Translations under genes and position numbers: made by a program | The notes under the pieces: generated by a model | What the model was told of the DNA's origin: nothing | Database searches by the model: none | What the model saw: the letters and a program-made list of their open reading frames with translations, nothing else | Source: Rhizobium sp. Q54 | GTDB taxonomy: Bacteria; Pseudomonadota; Alphaproteobacteria; ATCC43930; CGMCC-115725 | Reading direction: 5' to 3' | Length of the DNA: 64,000 nt | NCBI GenBank assembly: GCA_945861155.1 | Contig: CAMATN010000001.1 | Location: forward strand, 25,155 to 89,154 | Shown here: in pieces, positions 8,389-15,964 of the stretch | Layout of the letters: each line of letters opens with the position of its first letter | Position numbering within the stretch: the stretch's first letter is position 1

Positions 8389-9157
8389 GGCCGGTCCCCA
8401 GCCCGGTCCCCAGGCCCGTCCCCAGATAGGCTTCGATAACCTCGGGGTTGTTTGAGACCGTGTCGTAATCGCCCTCGGCGAGGATGCGCCCGCGGGTCAG
8501 CACCGTGATAATCTGCGACAGATCCGCGACGACCGACAGATTGTGCTCGACCATCAGCACGGTGCGGTCGCGCGCGGCGTCGCGGATCAGCCCGGAAATG
8601 CGCCCGATATCCTCCTGGCCGAGCCCCGACATCGGCTCGTCGAGCAGCAGCATCTCGGGGTCGAGCGCGAGCGTCGTCGCGATTTCGAGGGCGCGCTTCC
8701 TGCCATAGGGGAGCGAGGCGGCGGGGCTGTCCTCGAAGCCGGCGAGGCCGACCGCATCGAGCAGCGCGTCGGCCCGGCTATTCAGCCGATCGAGCACAAG
8801 CTGCGAGCGCCAGAAGTGAAACGAGTTGCCGAGCGGCCGCTGCAACGCGACCCGGACGTTCTCGCGCACGCTCAGATGCGGGAACACCGCCGAGATCTGG
8901 AACGAGCGCACCAGCCCGAACCGGGCGACATCGGCCGGCCGCGCGGCGGTGATGTCGCGCCCGTTGTAATAGATCTGCCCGGCGCTCGGTTCGAGGAATT
9001 TGGTCAGCAGGTTGAAGACCGTGGTCTTGCCCGCGCCGTTTGGGCCGATCAGCGCGTGGATCGTGCCGCGGCGGACTTGCAAATCGACCCCCTGGACGGC
9101 GGTAAACCCGCGGAACTCCTTGGTCAGACCGCGCGTCTCAAGGATCAGGTCGGCCAC
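8381..9157 (-). CDS. livG: branched-chain amino acid/amide ABC transporter ATPase LivG
   Basis: A 258-residue ABC ATPase with Walker A GPNGAGKTT (about residue 39), the LivG-type signature LPYGRKRALEIATTLA, Walker B LLLDEPMSGL and VEHNLSVV. It is the first gene of the operon. The C-terminus YLGTGLGTGLGTGHA is a translated 12-base tandem repeat not found in typical LivG, and probably dispensable. The 128-base gap to the divergent hisI must hold its promoter. Confidence 0.95.
   Translation of the reverse strand: MADLILETRGLTKEFRGFTAVQGVDLQVRRGTIHALIGPNGAGKTTVFNLLTKFLEPSAGQIYYNGRDITAARPADVARFGLVRSFQISAVFPHLSVRENVRVALQRPLGNSFHFWRSQLVLDRLNSRADALLDAVGLAGFEDSPAASLPYGRKRALEIATTLALDPEMLLLDEPMSGLGQEDIGRISGLIRDAARDRTVLMVEHNLSVVADLSQIITVLTRGRILAEGDYDTVSNNPEVIEAYLGTGLGTGLGTGHA
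8390..8425. repeat. 12-bp tandem repeat, three copies, at the livG/livF junction
   Basis: On the minus strand the units read ctggggacgggc, ctggggaccggg and ctggggaccggc. They encode the repeated GTGL tail of LivG and lie immediately before the livF start codon. Confidence 0.9.
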
Positions 9158-9285
9158 GACTTTACCACCCCGGCTCGGTCTGAAGCGGACCGCTCTTGTG
9201 TTCGGCGCGGCGCCACCCTATGCGGGGGCGGGCGGGCTGACAAGAATTTGCGCGGCCGATTTCGTGCCGGCGGAGAAGAACGATC

Positions 9286-9702
9286 ATGACCGACGCGGTG
9301 GACGATACGCTGGACGAGATCAAGTTCGGCCCCGATGGCCTCGTCGCCGCCATCGCCCAGCAGCACGATACGGGCGAGGTACTGATGATGGCGTGGATGA
9401 ACCGCGATGCGGTGCGCCTGACGCTCGCCGAACAACGCGTGTGCTATTGGTCGCGCTCGCGCCAAGCGCTTTGGCGCAAGGGGGAAACGTCCGGCCAGAT
9501 CCAGCTTCTGCGCGAAATGCGGGTGGATTGCGACGGCGACACGGTGCTGTTGCTGGTCGATCAGCACGGGGTCGCCTGCCATACCGGCCGGCGCAGCTGT
9601 TTTTTTCGCGCCTGGCAAGGGACCGGCTGGGCCGTCATCGCCGAACCTGAGGTCTCCCCGGAGCAACTTTACCCAGGGCCGCCAGGGGGCCCGCCAGGAT
9701 AG
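9286..9702 (+). CDS. hisI: phosphoribosyl-AMP cyclohydrolase
   Basis: A 138-residue single-domain HisI that opens the purine ring of PR-AMP in the third step of histidine synthesis. Diagnostic features are MMAWMNRDAVRLTL, the CYWSRSRQALWRKGE segment, the metal motif DCDGDT and the zinc cysteines in ACHTGRRSCFF. No phosphoribosyl-ATP pyrophosphohydrolase (HisE) domain is fused. ggagaag lies 7 bases before the ATG. It stands alone here; hisG and hisD are about 35 kb away in the window. Confidence 0.96.
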   Translation: MTDAVDDTLDEIKFGPDGLVAAIAQQHDTGEVLMMAWMNRDAVRLTLAEQRVCYWSRSRQALWRKGETSGQIQLLREMRVDCDGDTVLLLVDQHGVACHTGRRSCFFRAWQGTGWAVIAEPEVSPEQLYPGPPGGPPG

Positions 9703-9724
9703 AACGCGGAGCGGCCACTACAGG

Positions 9725-10240
9725 TCAGCGCGGCGGACAGGTCAGGCTCGCCTGCACCTGGCCGAGAAGCACCGGGTTCCGCGGCCGGTTGGCGCAACGC
9801 GCATTGTATTCGTTGCTCGCCGCGTTGTAGCGCTCGACCGAGCCGCCCAGATCCGCCGCGACTGGGCCCGACGAGCGGCGGAATACCGCGTCGCGCTGAT
9901 CGAGCATCTGGCGAAACCGCGCGACCGATTGCGGGTTGTTAACGTCCATGCTGGCGCGCTCGCGCGCCAATTGGGCATCGAGGCGACCCAACTCGCCCCG
10001 CATTTCATCATCGGAACGCCGGCTTGCCGCGGTACTCGCGCCGAGTTCATCGACGGACTGCTTCAGGCATAGGCATGCGGCGATCTCGGCGCTTTCCGGC
10101 GAGGGCGGCGGCGGGGCAACGGCTAACGGTGGCGGCGGGTAGAACGGCGGCGGAGTTTGGGCGGCTACAGCCAGCGGTGCGACAAGCACCGCAACGTAAG
10201 CCCCCAGCAAAGCTGCCCGACGCAGAAACAACGATCGCAT
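9725..10240 (-). CDS. exported proline-rich protein of unknown function
   Basis: About 171 residues. The ATG at 10240 is chosen because gggaggg precedes it; it begins MRSLFLRRAALLGAYVAVLVAP, a signal peptide ending AVA/AQ. A proline run (PPPFYPPPPL...PPPPSPES) follows, then a helical region with charged heptads (about 60-120) and four cysteines (CLCLKQ, NARCANR, LTCPP). I recognise no named domain. It converges with hisI. Confidence 0.65.
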   Translation of the reverse strand: MRSLFLRRAALLGAYVAVLVAPLAVAAQTPPPFYPPPPLAVAPPPPSPESAEIAACLCLKQSVDELGASTAASRRSDDEMRGELGRLDAQLARERASMDVNNPQSVARFRQMLDQRDAVFRRSSGPVAADLGGSVERYNAASNEYNARCANRPRNPVLLGQVQASLTCPPR

Positions 10241-10388
10241 GATCCCTCCCCTTCCATTCAAATGATTAACCCCTCGAATCGTCATCCCCGGGCTAACCCC
10301 GCCGGGTCGCGCCCGGGTGATGACGACGGTAGAGGCACGACAACGCCCCGAAACCGGCCCCCGACTCCTGTCGCAGAACGCGGCGAAA

Positions 10389-11264
10389 TCAGGTCGGCGA
10401 CGGTTTGTCCGACAGGCCCTTGACGGTTTCCGCGGCCGTCGAGGTTACGGCATCGACCGCGCGGGTGGCGGCTTCACGAACCTGCGACAAAGCGTGCTCC
10501 CCCGCTTCCTGGGTTTTGTTCCACAGAGCATCTCGCGTATCGCCCAGCCACTCGTTCTCGGCCCGCGTCACCGGCAGCAACGCCGCGATCAGCGCACCGG
10601 CCATGATGCCGATGCCGCCGACAATCAGCGGGTGCCGCTCGAACGCATCGCTCAGCTGGTCGGACACGCGTCCCGCCCCGGTCCCGGCATAATTGCCGGC
10701 GCGGTTTATCAGGGCGCCGCCCGAATCGCGCACCGAACGAAGCGCGTCCTGGGCAATGTCGGTCACCTGGTGGACCCATCCCTCGGGCCGGGCATCGTTG
10801 GATTCGTCGACCATCCGATTGCCGGTGTGGCCAAGCGCCTGGCCGCTCGAGGCGGACGATCCGATCCCGACCCGGCCGGCGACATCGGAGGCTAATTCGC
10901 CCGCGCGATTTCCGATATCGCTCGCCAGATCGGCGACCCGCCGCCCCGCCGCTGCGATGCGCTCGTCGTGGGCCAAGCGGTCGACGACGTTGCTGTTGCT
11001 CGCGATCAGCCAGGCCGCGCCGATGCCGATCAGAGCGACCGGGACCGGGTTGGCGCGGATCACGTCGAGCCCGCGGTTGATGGCTTCGTTGGTGCCGAAG
11101 GTATCCCTAACCATTTCGAATCCCTTCCCAAGGAGATGACGCGCCATCAGCTTGCGCTCGATGGCGTCGAGAGTGAGAGTGAGGTCGGCGCGAGAGCGCT
11201 CGATTTGACGCTCGATTTCGGCCGGCGATGGCGAGTCGTCAGGCGTGGTCCCAGGGGCGGTCAT
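10389..11264 (-). CDS. DUF3618 membrane protein, ElaB/YqjD-like
   Basis: A 291-residue protein. The N-terminus EIERQIERSRADLTLTLDAIERKL is the DUF3618 pattern. Two hydrophobic segments are visible: PVPVALIGIGAAWLIAS (about residue 78) and HPLIVGGIGIMAGALIAALLP (about 222). The rest is amphipathic helix rich in Ala/Asp/Arg. The ATG at 11264 overlaps the stop of the upstream holin-like gene as ATGA, so the 70 extra residues in the track ORF are rejected. Family members are associated with stress and inner-membrane tethering; no enzymatic function is known. Confidence 0.85.
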   Translation of the reverse strand: MTAPGTTPDDSPSPAEIERQIERSRADLTLTLDAIERKLMARHLLGKGFEMVRDTFGTNEAINRGLDVIRANPVPVALIGIGAAWLIASNSNVVDRLAHDERIAAAGRRVADLASDIGNRAGELASDVAGRVGIGSSASSGQALGHTGNRMVDESNDARPEGWVHQVTDIAQDALRSVRDSGGALINRAGNYAGTGAGRVSDQLSDAFERHPLIVGGIGIMAGALIAALLPVTRAENEWLGDTRDALWNKTQEAGEHALSQVREAATRAVDAVTSTAAETVKGLSDKPSPT

Positions 11265-11731
11265 CGCAAGCGCTCTTTGAGCCATGCTTCGTCGTCGCGC
11301 AATGTGCGCAACGTCCGGCTCGGCATCAGTGACTGCCCATCGAACCGGCTCTTGCCGATCATCAGCAGCGCGCCGCCGATCGCGACGACGGCAAGGCCGA
11401 CAATCAGGGCCGCTAGCCAGGCCGGCAGAATTTCGGCCAGGCCCAGTACCGCGGCGGCCAGCAACACCAGCCAACCGCTGAACGCGAAGAGCACGCCAGC
11501 CGCGAGCATCGTCGCGCCCTGGCCGACCTGGCTGAATTTCTCATGCAGCTCGGCTTTGAGGAGCGCGAGCTCCTGGCGGATCAGCAGCATGCTCTCGCCG
11601 GCGAGGTCCGACAGCAGGTTGCCGATCGAACGCTCGGTTTTCGGCCGTGGCCCGATGATTTCGGGCCCCCCGGCGCCCAGGCCCATGCCGCGGGCCCCGG
11701 CGGGATCCCTGGCGGGGTCGACTGCCATCAT
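11261..11731 (-). CDS. phage_holin_3_6-type membrane protein
   Basis: A 156-residue protein with two long hydrophobic segments (about 75-97 and 105-127) preceded by an amphipathic helix SLLSDLAGESMLLIRQELALLKAEL. This layout is that of the Phage_holin_3_6 family (PF07332), found in chromosomal stress operons and not only in phages. It overlaps both neighbours by 4 bases (ATGA), so the three genes form one translationally coupled unit. No endolysin or phage gene is nearby, so a lysis role is unlikely. Confidence 0.82.
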   Translation of the reverse strand: MMAVDPARDPAGARGMGLGAGGPEIIGPRPKTERSIGNLLSDLAGESMLLIRQELALLKAELHEKFSQVGQGATMLAAGVLFAFSGWLVLLAAAVLGLAEILPAWLAALIVGLAVVAIGGALLMIGKSRFDGQSLMPSRTLRTLRDDEAWLKERLR

Positions 11732-12402
11732 CGGTTCTCCGGCGGGGAACCGACGCCGGAACCCGGCTTCGAATTTCCGGGCATCGCGCCGCTAACACCG
11801 GCGCCGCCGATGCGAGCGGCGCCGCGCGTGTCTCCGCCATGGCCTATCGGCCGCGCCTGCGACGACGACGGCGTGTCGGCAGCGCCCGAGCGGGCGGCCG
11901 AAGAGATCATGAATCTTCCGGCAACAAATCCGATTCCAATCGCGCCGGCGACGAATGCAATCGGCCATCGACGCCCGAAATTCTCGATATCACCGGTCAG
12001 CTCGCTCCACGAACGATCCCGCAGCCGCTCTGCGAAGTCGCCGATCTGCCGGGCCGCCTCGTCGCCGTAATGGGCGACGGTCCCGCCCTTCATCCCGCTT
12101 TTCTGATCGAGAGACTGTACCGAATTGCGCAATGTGTGGCTCAGCGCGGTGATTTCGTTTGCGGCGCGGTTGCGCTGTTCCTCGAACAGCGTTGTCGCAC
12201 TATCGCGTACCGCGGCGAACAGCTCGGTGCCGATTTGCTTGGCATCCTCGATGGCGCGCCCGGCTCCCTGCTCGATCAAGCTCTTCGAATCCTGTCCGCC
12301 CCGTTCAATCCGGTCGTCGCCCTGGCGCTGACCGCCGGAGGGGACAGATGCAGCGGTGCCACCCGAGAATGAGCCCGATGTCGTTCGCGTCGTATCCGCC
12401 AT
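11728..12402 (-). CDS. membrane-anchored protein of unknown function, first gene of the DUF3618 operon
   Basis: About 224 residues, starting at MADTTRTTSG after a strong ggaggaaact. It has a low-complexity Ser/Gly/Thr N-terminus, an amphipathic helical middle (IEDAKQIGTELFAAVRDSATTLFEEQ...), and one transmembrane segment WPIAFVAGAIGIGFVAGRFMI near residue 160. The tail is Ser/Gly/Pro-rich. Similar nutrient-deprivation or apolipophorin-like proteins accompany DUF3618/holin genes in alphaproteobacteria; I do not recognise a named domain. Confidence 0.75.
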   Translation of the reverse strand: MADTTRTTSGSFSGGTAASVPSGGQRQGDDRIERGGQDSKSLIEQGAGRAIEDAKQIGTELFAAVRDSATTLFEEQRNRAANEITALSHTLRNSVQSLDQKSGMKGGTVAHYGDEAARQIGDFAERLRDRSWSELTGDIENFGRRWPIAFVAGAIGIGFVAGRFMISSAARSGAADTPSSSQARPIGHGGDTRGAARIGGAGVSGAMPGNSKPGSGVGSPPENR

Positions 12403-12635
12403 AGTTTCCTCCGCTAACCCGAAACCGGCTGACCAGCCGGAAACCTTGCCGACAAAACGGCCGTGGGGCGGTTGCGGTTCCACCCGAGTGGATGCGCCGA
12501 CGGCAGCGTGGGCGGATAGGGCTTGGGGATTGGCCGGGAATCACTCGACTGGCCGCAGGTGGCGCCGCCGGCGACTGGGCTCTCGCCAAGATTACAGGGC
12601 CGAACCAGCAATCCTGGCGAGAGGTCAAATTTTAT

Positions 12636-12869
12636 TTACTGCTTGCGCGTAACCGCGGGGTCCTCGCCGGCGCTGTGTCGTTTGCCGATTGCTTCCGCCC
12701 GCTCGAGCTCGTGTTTTTCCTTGTCGAGCGATTTTTCGGCCTCGCGCGCCTTTTCCTCGACCTTGCCCGACTCGGCAAAGCGGTGTTGCGCCTCGTTAAA
12801 TTCGCGCGCGGCGGTTTTGTTGCCCTCGCCTTCGTTACGCGCGTCCGCGCCTTCGGGTTTCTTATCCAT
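12636..12869 (-). CDS. small Lys/Glu-rich protein of unknown function
   Basis: A 77-residue highly charged protein beginning MDKKPEGADARNEGEGNKTA. cggaggtcccc precedes the ATG, so the 65 extra N-terminal residues of the track ORF are rejected. The middle (FNEAQHRFAESGKVEEKAREAEKSL) would be one continuous helix. It has no membrane segment or cysteine and resembles small stress-related coiled proteins. It sits between two stress-type units. Confidence 0.68.
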   Translation of the reverse strand: MDKKPEGADARNEGEGNKTAAREFNEAQHRFAESGKVEEKAREAEKSLDKEKHELERAEAIGKRHSAGEDPAVTRKQ

Positions 12870-13002
12870 GGGGACCTCCGTTGCCCGATCTGTCTCATCC
12901 GGCGAACGACGGCGGACCCCATGCCGTTGCTGACTGTCGCTCAGATTGCCCGGACAACCCGTCAATCGCCAGACCGCGCCAATCTCCCAGACCGCGCCGA
13001 TC

Positions 13003-13857
13003 TCACCGAGCCATGATGACCGGGATACGCGCCTCCATGATGATGTGACGGGTCGCGCCGCCAAAGATCATCTGTCGGATGCGGCTTTGCGTATAGGCGC
13101 CCTTGAGCAACAGATCGGCGCCGGCCGCCACCGCCTCCTTGAGAAACGATTCTCCCTGCGGTTTCTGCCGGCCGACCGCGGTGCGCAGGCTGACCGAGAG
13201 CCCGTGGCCTTCGAGGCTGCGAACCAGCTCCTCGCCGCTGGGACCGGGCTCAGGCATGTGTTGCGGGCCGACCGCGATAACGACGACCTGGCTCGCCTGC
13301 GTCAGAAAGGGCATCGCGAGCGCCACGGTCAGCGCGGTTTCGGTGCTGCCGTTCCAGGCGATCGCGATCGTATCGCCGAGTTTCGAGCCCATCGCCGCCG
13401 GCACCATCATGACCGGGCGTCCGCTTTCGAATAGCGCATCCTCGAGCGTCGCCTCGGCAATCGAGGCGAGCTTTTCCGGCTGTTCGACGACGATCAAATC
13501 ATAGACCCGGCCGCTCATGCCGACGATCGCGTTCTGGCGGCCATCCTCTTCGCGCCACGACGCGCTCGGGCCGACATAACCCGGCGCTAGCGGCCCGATC
13601 GGCACGCCGCGCGCATCCATGAAATCGCGGAACAGGCGTCGCGCCTGATCGCGCCGCTCCTGGCCTTCGCGCTCAAGCGTGCGATCGACCTCGGAGGAAA
13701 TCGAAAACCCCATTTCGCCGCCGAACACCACAGCGTATTCGGTGGTCAGGCTATGCAGCCCGACGATGTGGCCGTTGAACCGGCGGGCCGACATCAACGC
13801 CGCTTCGAGCACCGGCCCCGCATTGCCGTCGCCGATCACGGCCAGCAGATTCATCAT
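13003..13857 (-). CDS. universal stress protein, UspA family
   Basis: About 284 residues with two Usp-like halves; the second (about 155-284) is the better conserved, with IAWNGSTETALTVA, VVVIAVG and the ATP-binding-like loop KGAYTQSRIRQMIFGGATRHI. This G-x2-G-x9-G-[ST] type loop indicates the nucleotide-binding Usp subgroup. The ATG pair at 13857/13854 is favoured over the track start at 13902, which would add a sequence unlike the family. It is divergent from the SsuA-like receptor gene. Confidence 0.88.
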   Translation of the reverse strand: MMNLLAVIGDGNAGPVLEAALMSARRFNGHIVGLHSLTTEYAVVFGGEMGFSISSEVDRTLEREGQERRDQARRLFRDFMDARGVPIGPLAPGYVGPSASWREEDGRQNAIVGMSGRVYDLIVVEQPEKLASIAEATLEDALFESGRPVMMVPAAMGSKLGDTIAIAWNGSTETALTVALAMPFLTQASQVVVIAVGPQHMPEPGPSGEELVRSLEGHGLSVSLRTAVGRQKPQGESFLKEAVAAGADLLLKGAYTQSRIRQMIFGGATRHIIMEARIPVIMAR

Positions 13858-13950
13858 GGTTCCGACCCTGCTCCCGAGTGGCCGCAGGCTGGCGGCATAC
13901 ACCTTTTATGGCATGATACAGCATTGCACCAACGGTAGATAGCGCCCCTC

Positions 13951-14967
13951 ATGGACCGCGACGGCACTCGGATGACCAGGACACGGAGATTTTTGGCGGC
14001 CGCCCTTTCTGCCTGCGCGATGCTGGCGCTGGCGCGCATGGCTGCGGCCGAAACGGTCGCTTTCGGCACGGACTGGAAGGCCCAGGCCGAGCATGGCGGG
14101 TTCTATCAGGCGATCGCCGCCGGCATCTACCAGCGCCATGGAATCGAGGTGAAGCTGCGGCAGGGGGGCCCTCAGGTCAATCACGCGCAGCTGCTGGCGG
14201 CTGGAATCCTCGACTTCAATCTCGCGTCAAACTCGTTCGTGCCGCTCAACTTCGCGCAGCAGAACATCCCGATGGTGGCGGTCGCTGCGATCTTCCAGAA
14301 GGACCCCTCGGTGCTGATCGCCCATCCCGGGCAGGGCGCCGACAGCCTCGCCGCGCTGAAGGGCAGGCCGATCATGATCGGCTCCGACACGCGGGTGACC
14401 AGCTGGCTCTTCCTGAAGCAGAAATTCGGCTACACCGACGACCAGATCCGGCCCTACGGCTTTAGCGTGGCGCCGTTCCTCGTCGATCAGAAGGCGATCC
14501 AGCAGGGCTATCTGACCAGCGAACCTTACACGATCGAAAAAGCAGGAGTGAATTCGGTTGTGCTGCTGCTCGCCGACGCGGGATACAGCAGTTACGGCGC
14601 GCTGATCCAAACCTCGGACCGGCTGGTGCGCGACAAACCCGACCTCGTGCAGCGCTTCGTCAATGCCAGCATCGAGGGCTGGTCGAGCTATCTCTACGCC
14701 GACCCGACGCCGGGCAATGCGTTGATCAAGCGCGACAATCCGGAGATGACCGACGCGCTGATCGCGTATGGCGTCGACAAGATGAAGCGGCACGGCATCC
14801 TCGACAGCGGCGACGCCAAGGAGAGCGGCATCGGGGCGATGACCGAGGCGCGCTGGCGCGATTTCTTCGAGACCATGGTCAAGGCCGGGCTCTACCCCGC
14901 CGAGATGGATTTCCGCCGCGCCTTCACGCCGCAATTCGTCAACAAGCGCGTCGGCACGCGGCCCTGA
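13951..14967 (+). CDS. NMT1/SsuA-type ABC transporter substrate-binding protein
   Basis: A 338-residue periplasmic receptor. The signal peptide ends at about ARMAAAE; then FGTDWKAQAEHGGFYQAIAAGIY is the standard NMT1/THI5-like opening used by riboflavin/pyrimidine, taurine and nitrate receptors. No permease or ATPase gene lies next to it, so the transporter partners are elsewhere. The W-K-A-x-A-E-H-G-G-F-Y pattern resembles pyrimidine-precursor (ThiY-like) receptors more than sulfonate ones; this is only a lean. Confidence 0.88.
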   Translation: MDRDGTRMTRTRRFLAAALSACAMLALARMAAAETVAFGTDWKAQAEHGGFYQAIAAGIYQRHGIEVKLRQGGPQVNHAQLLAAGILDFNLASNSFVPLNFAQQNIPMVAVAAIFQKDPSVLIAHPGQGADSLAALKGRPIMIGSDTRVTSWLFLKQKFGYTDDQIRPYGFSVAPFLVDQKAIQQGYLTSEPYTIEKAGVNSVVLLLADAGYSSYGALIQTSDRLVRDKPDLVQRFVNASIEGWSSYLYADPTPGNALIKRDNPEMTDALIAYGVDKMKRHGILDSGDAKESGIGAMTEARWRDFFETMVKAGLYPAEMDFRRAFTPQFVNKRVGTRP

Positions 14968-15000
14968 TTGATCGCATCGCAGGGCCGCCGCCGTTGGCCG

Positions 15001-15324
15001 TTACTGCATCGTCGAGCGCGGCGTGGGCACGATGCGGGTCACGACCATCTTCTCGCGGTTGAGCAGGTCGGGGATTTGCGGGCCGATCTTGGTTTTCCAG
15101 AAATCGGTCTCATACACCGCCTTGTAGAGCGCCTCGCGCTGCGCCTCGCTCTCGAAGCGGCGGATCCAGACATAGACCGACTCGTCGGTCTCGCCCTTGA
15201 AGCTGCCGCAGATCACCATGCCCTTCGCCACCTGAAACGGGATGATCTCCCCTTCCATCAGCGCGAGCCATTCGGCCATCTTGCCGGGCCGGACGTGGTA
15301 TTGCCGCAATTCGTAAAAAGCCAT
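15001..15324 (-). CDS. NIPSNAP family protein
   Basis: A 107-residue dimeric alpha/beta-barrel protein beginning MAFYELRQYHVRPGKMAEW, the NIPSNAP family opening. aggagactgac precedes the ATG at 15324, so the 106 extra residues of the track ORF are rejected. Bacterial NIPSNAP proteins of this size have no firmly known role; some sit with catabolic enzymes. It converges with the receptor gene (33-base gap). Confidence 0.88.
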   Translation of the reverse strand: MAFYELRQYHVRPGKMAEWLALMEGEIIPFQVAKGMVICGSFKGETDESVYVWIRRFESEAQREALYKAVYETDFWKTKIGPQIPDLLNREKMVVTRIVPTPRSTMQ

Positions 15325-15429
15325 GTCAGTCTCCTGTCGGGTGTATCGCGCCACACTATACATTGACTTTGCGAAATCGGCGCGCCGGGCCGAACTTGCC
15401 CCGCCCGTGCGTAGCGCGCGCATTCGGAG

Positions 15430-15746
15430 ATGATGTCCGCCGCATTCGACACGCTCGAAATATCGAAGCGCCTCAAGGGCGCGGGCGTCGATGATGCCCA
15501 GGCCGAGGCGATTACCGGCGTGCTGCGCGAGTCGCGCGAGGCGGACCTGTCGAGGCTCGCGACAAAGGACGATATAGCGCATGTAAAGGACGACATAGCG
15601 GGTGTCGAAACCTCGCTGCGCGGCGGCATCTCGGGACCGCACTCCGTGCCGAAATGGAGATCCTGCGCCGCGACCTCACGATCCGTCTCGGCGGCATGAT
15701 CGTCGTGGCGACCGGCGTCCTGCTCGCGGCGAAATTCTTCGGGTGA
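15430..15746 (+). pseudogene. DUF1640 (CCDC90-like) coiled-coil membrane protein, frameshifted
   Basis: The first frame reads MSAAFDTLEISKRLKGAGV and DDAQAEAITGVLRESREADL, typical of short DUF1640 proteins, with a duplicated KDDIAHVKDDIAGVE heptad. It then degenerates (GGISGPHSVPKW). In the next frame, from about 15637, the expected ending EMEILRRDLTIRLGG and a transmembrane tail MIVVATGVLLAAKFFG with stop at 15744 are intact. One indel near 15620-15650 therefore separates the two halves. It could be a real pseudogene or an assembly error. Confidence 0.8.
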
Positions 15747-15773
15747 GTTTCTGGGATTGCCCGCAGTTCAGAG

Positions 15774-15919
15774 GTGAATCAATCCTAGCGAACCGAAAAA
15801 GGCGGCTGCAACACGATCACGCGTCCTTCGAGACGGCGCTTCTAAGGATAAGTCTTTGATGGCATTAAGAAAGAACCTCATCCTTGAGGAGCCCGCAAGC
15901 GGGCGTCTCGAAGGACGCA
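15774..15919. repeat. dispersed ~150-bp repeat, copy A
   Basis: Contains gcgtccttcgagacggcgc...cctcatccttgaggagc...gggcgtctcgaaggacgc, an inverted-repeat element. A second copy lies at 56739-56899 with the same flanking gtgaatcaatcc. Both copies sit just beyond the 3' end of a minus-strand gene (metH here, the FNT gene there). Confidence 0.88.
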
Positions 15920-15964
15920 ACGCGCTGATTCAGCCGAACGCCGATGCACTCACATGCTCTCAGC

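Noticed and set aside
11261-11731. Holin-like gene as evidence of a prophage
   Set aside because: No endolysin, structural, integrase or att sequence nearby; the family is common in chromosomal stress operons.
13951-14967. A complete SsuABC-type transporter locus
   Set aside because: No permease or ATPase gene is adjacent; only the receptor is present.
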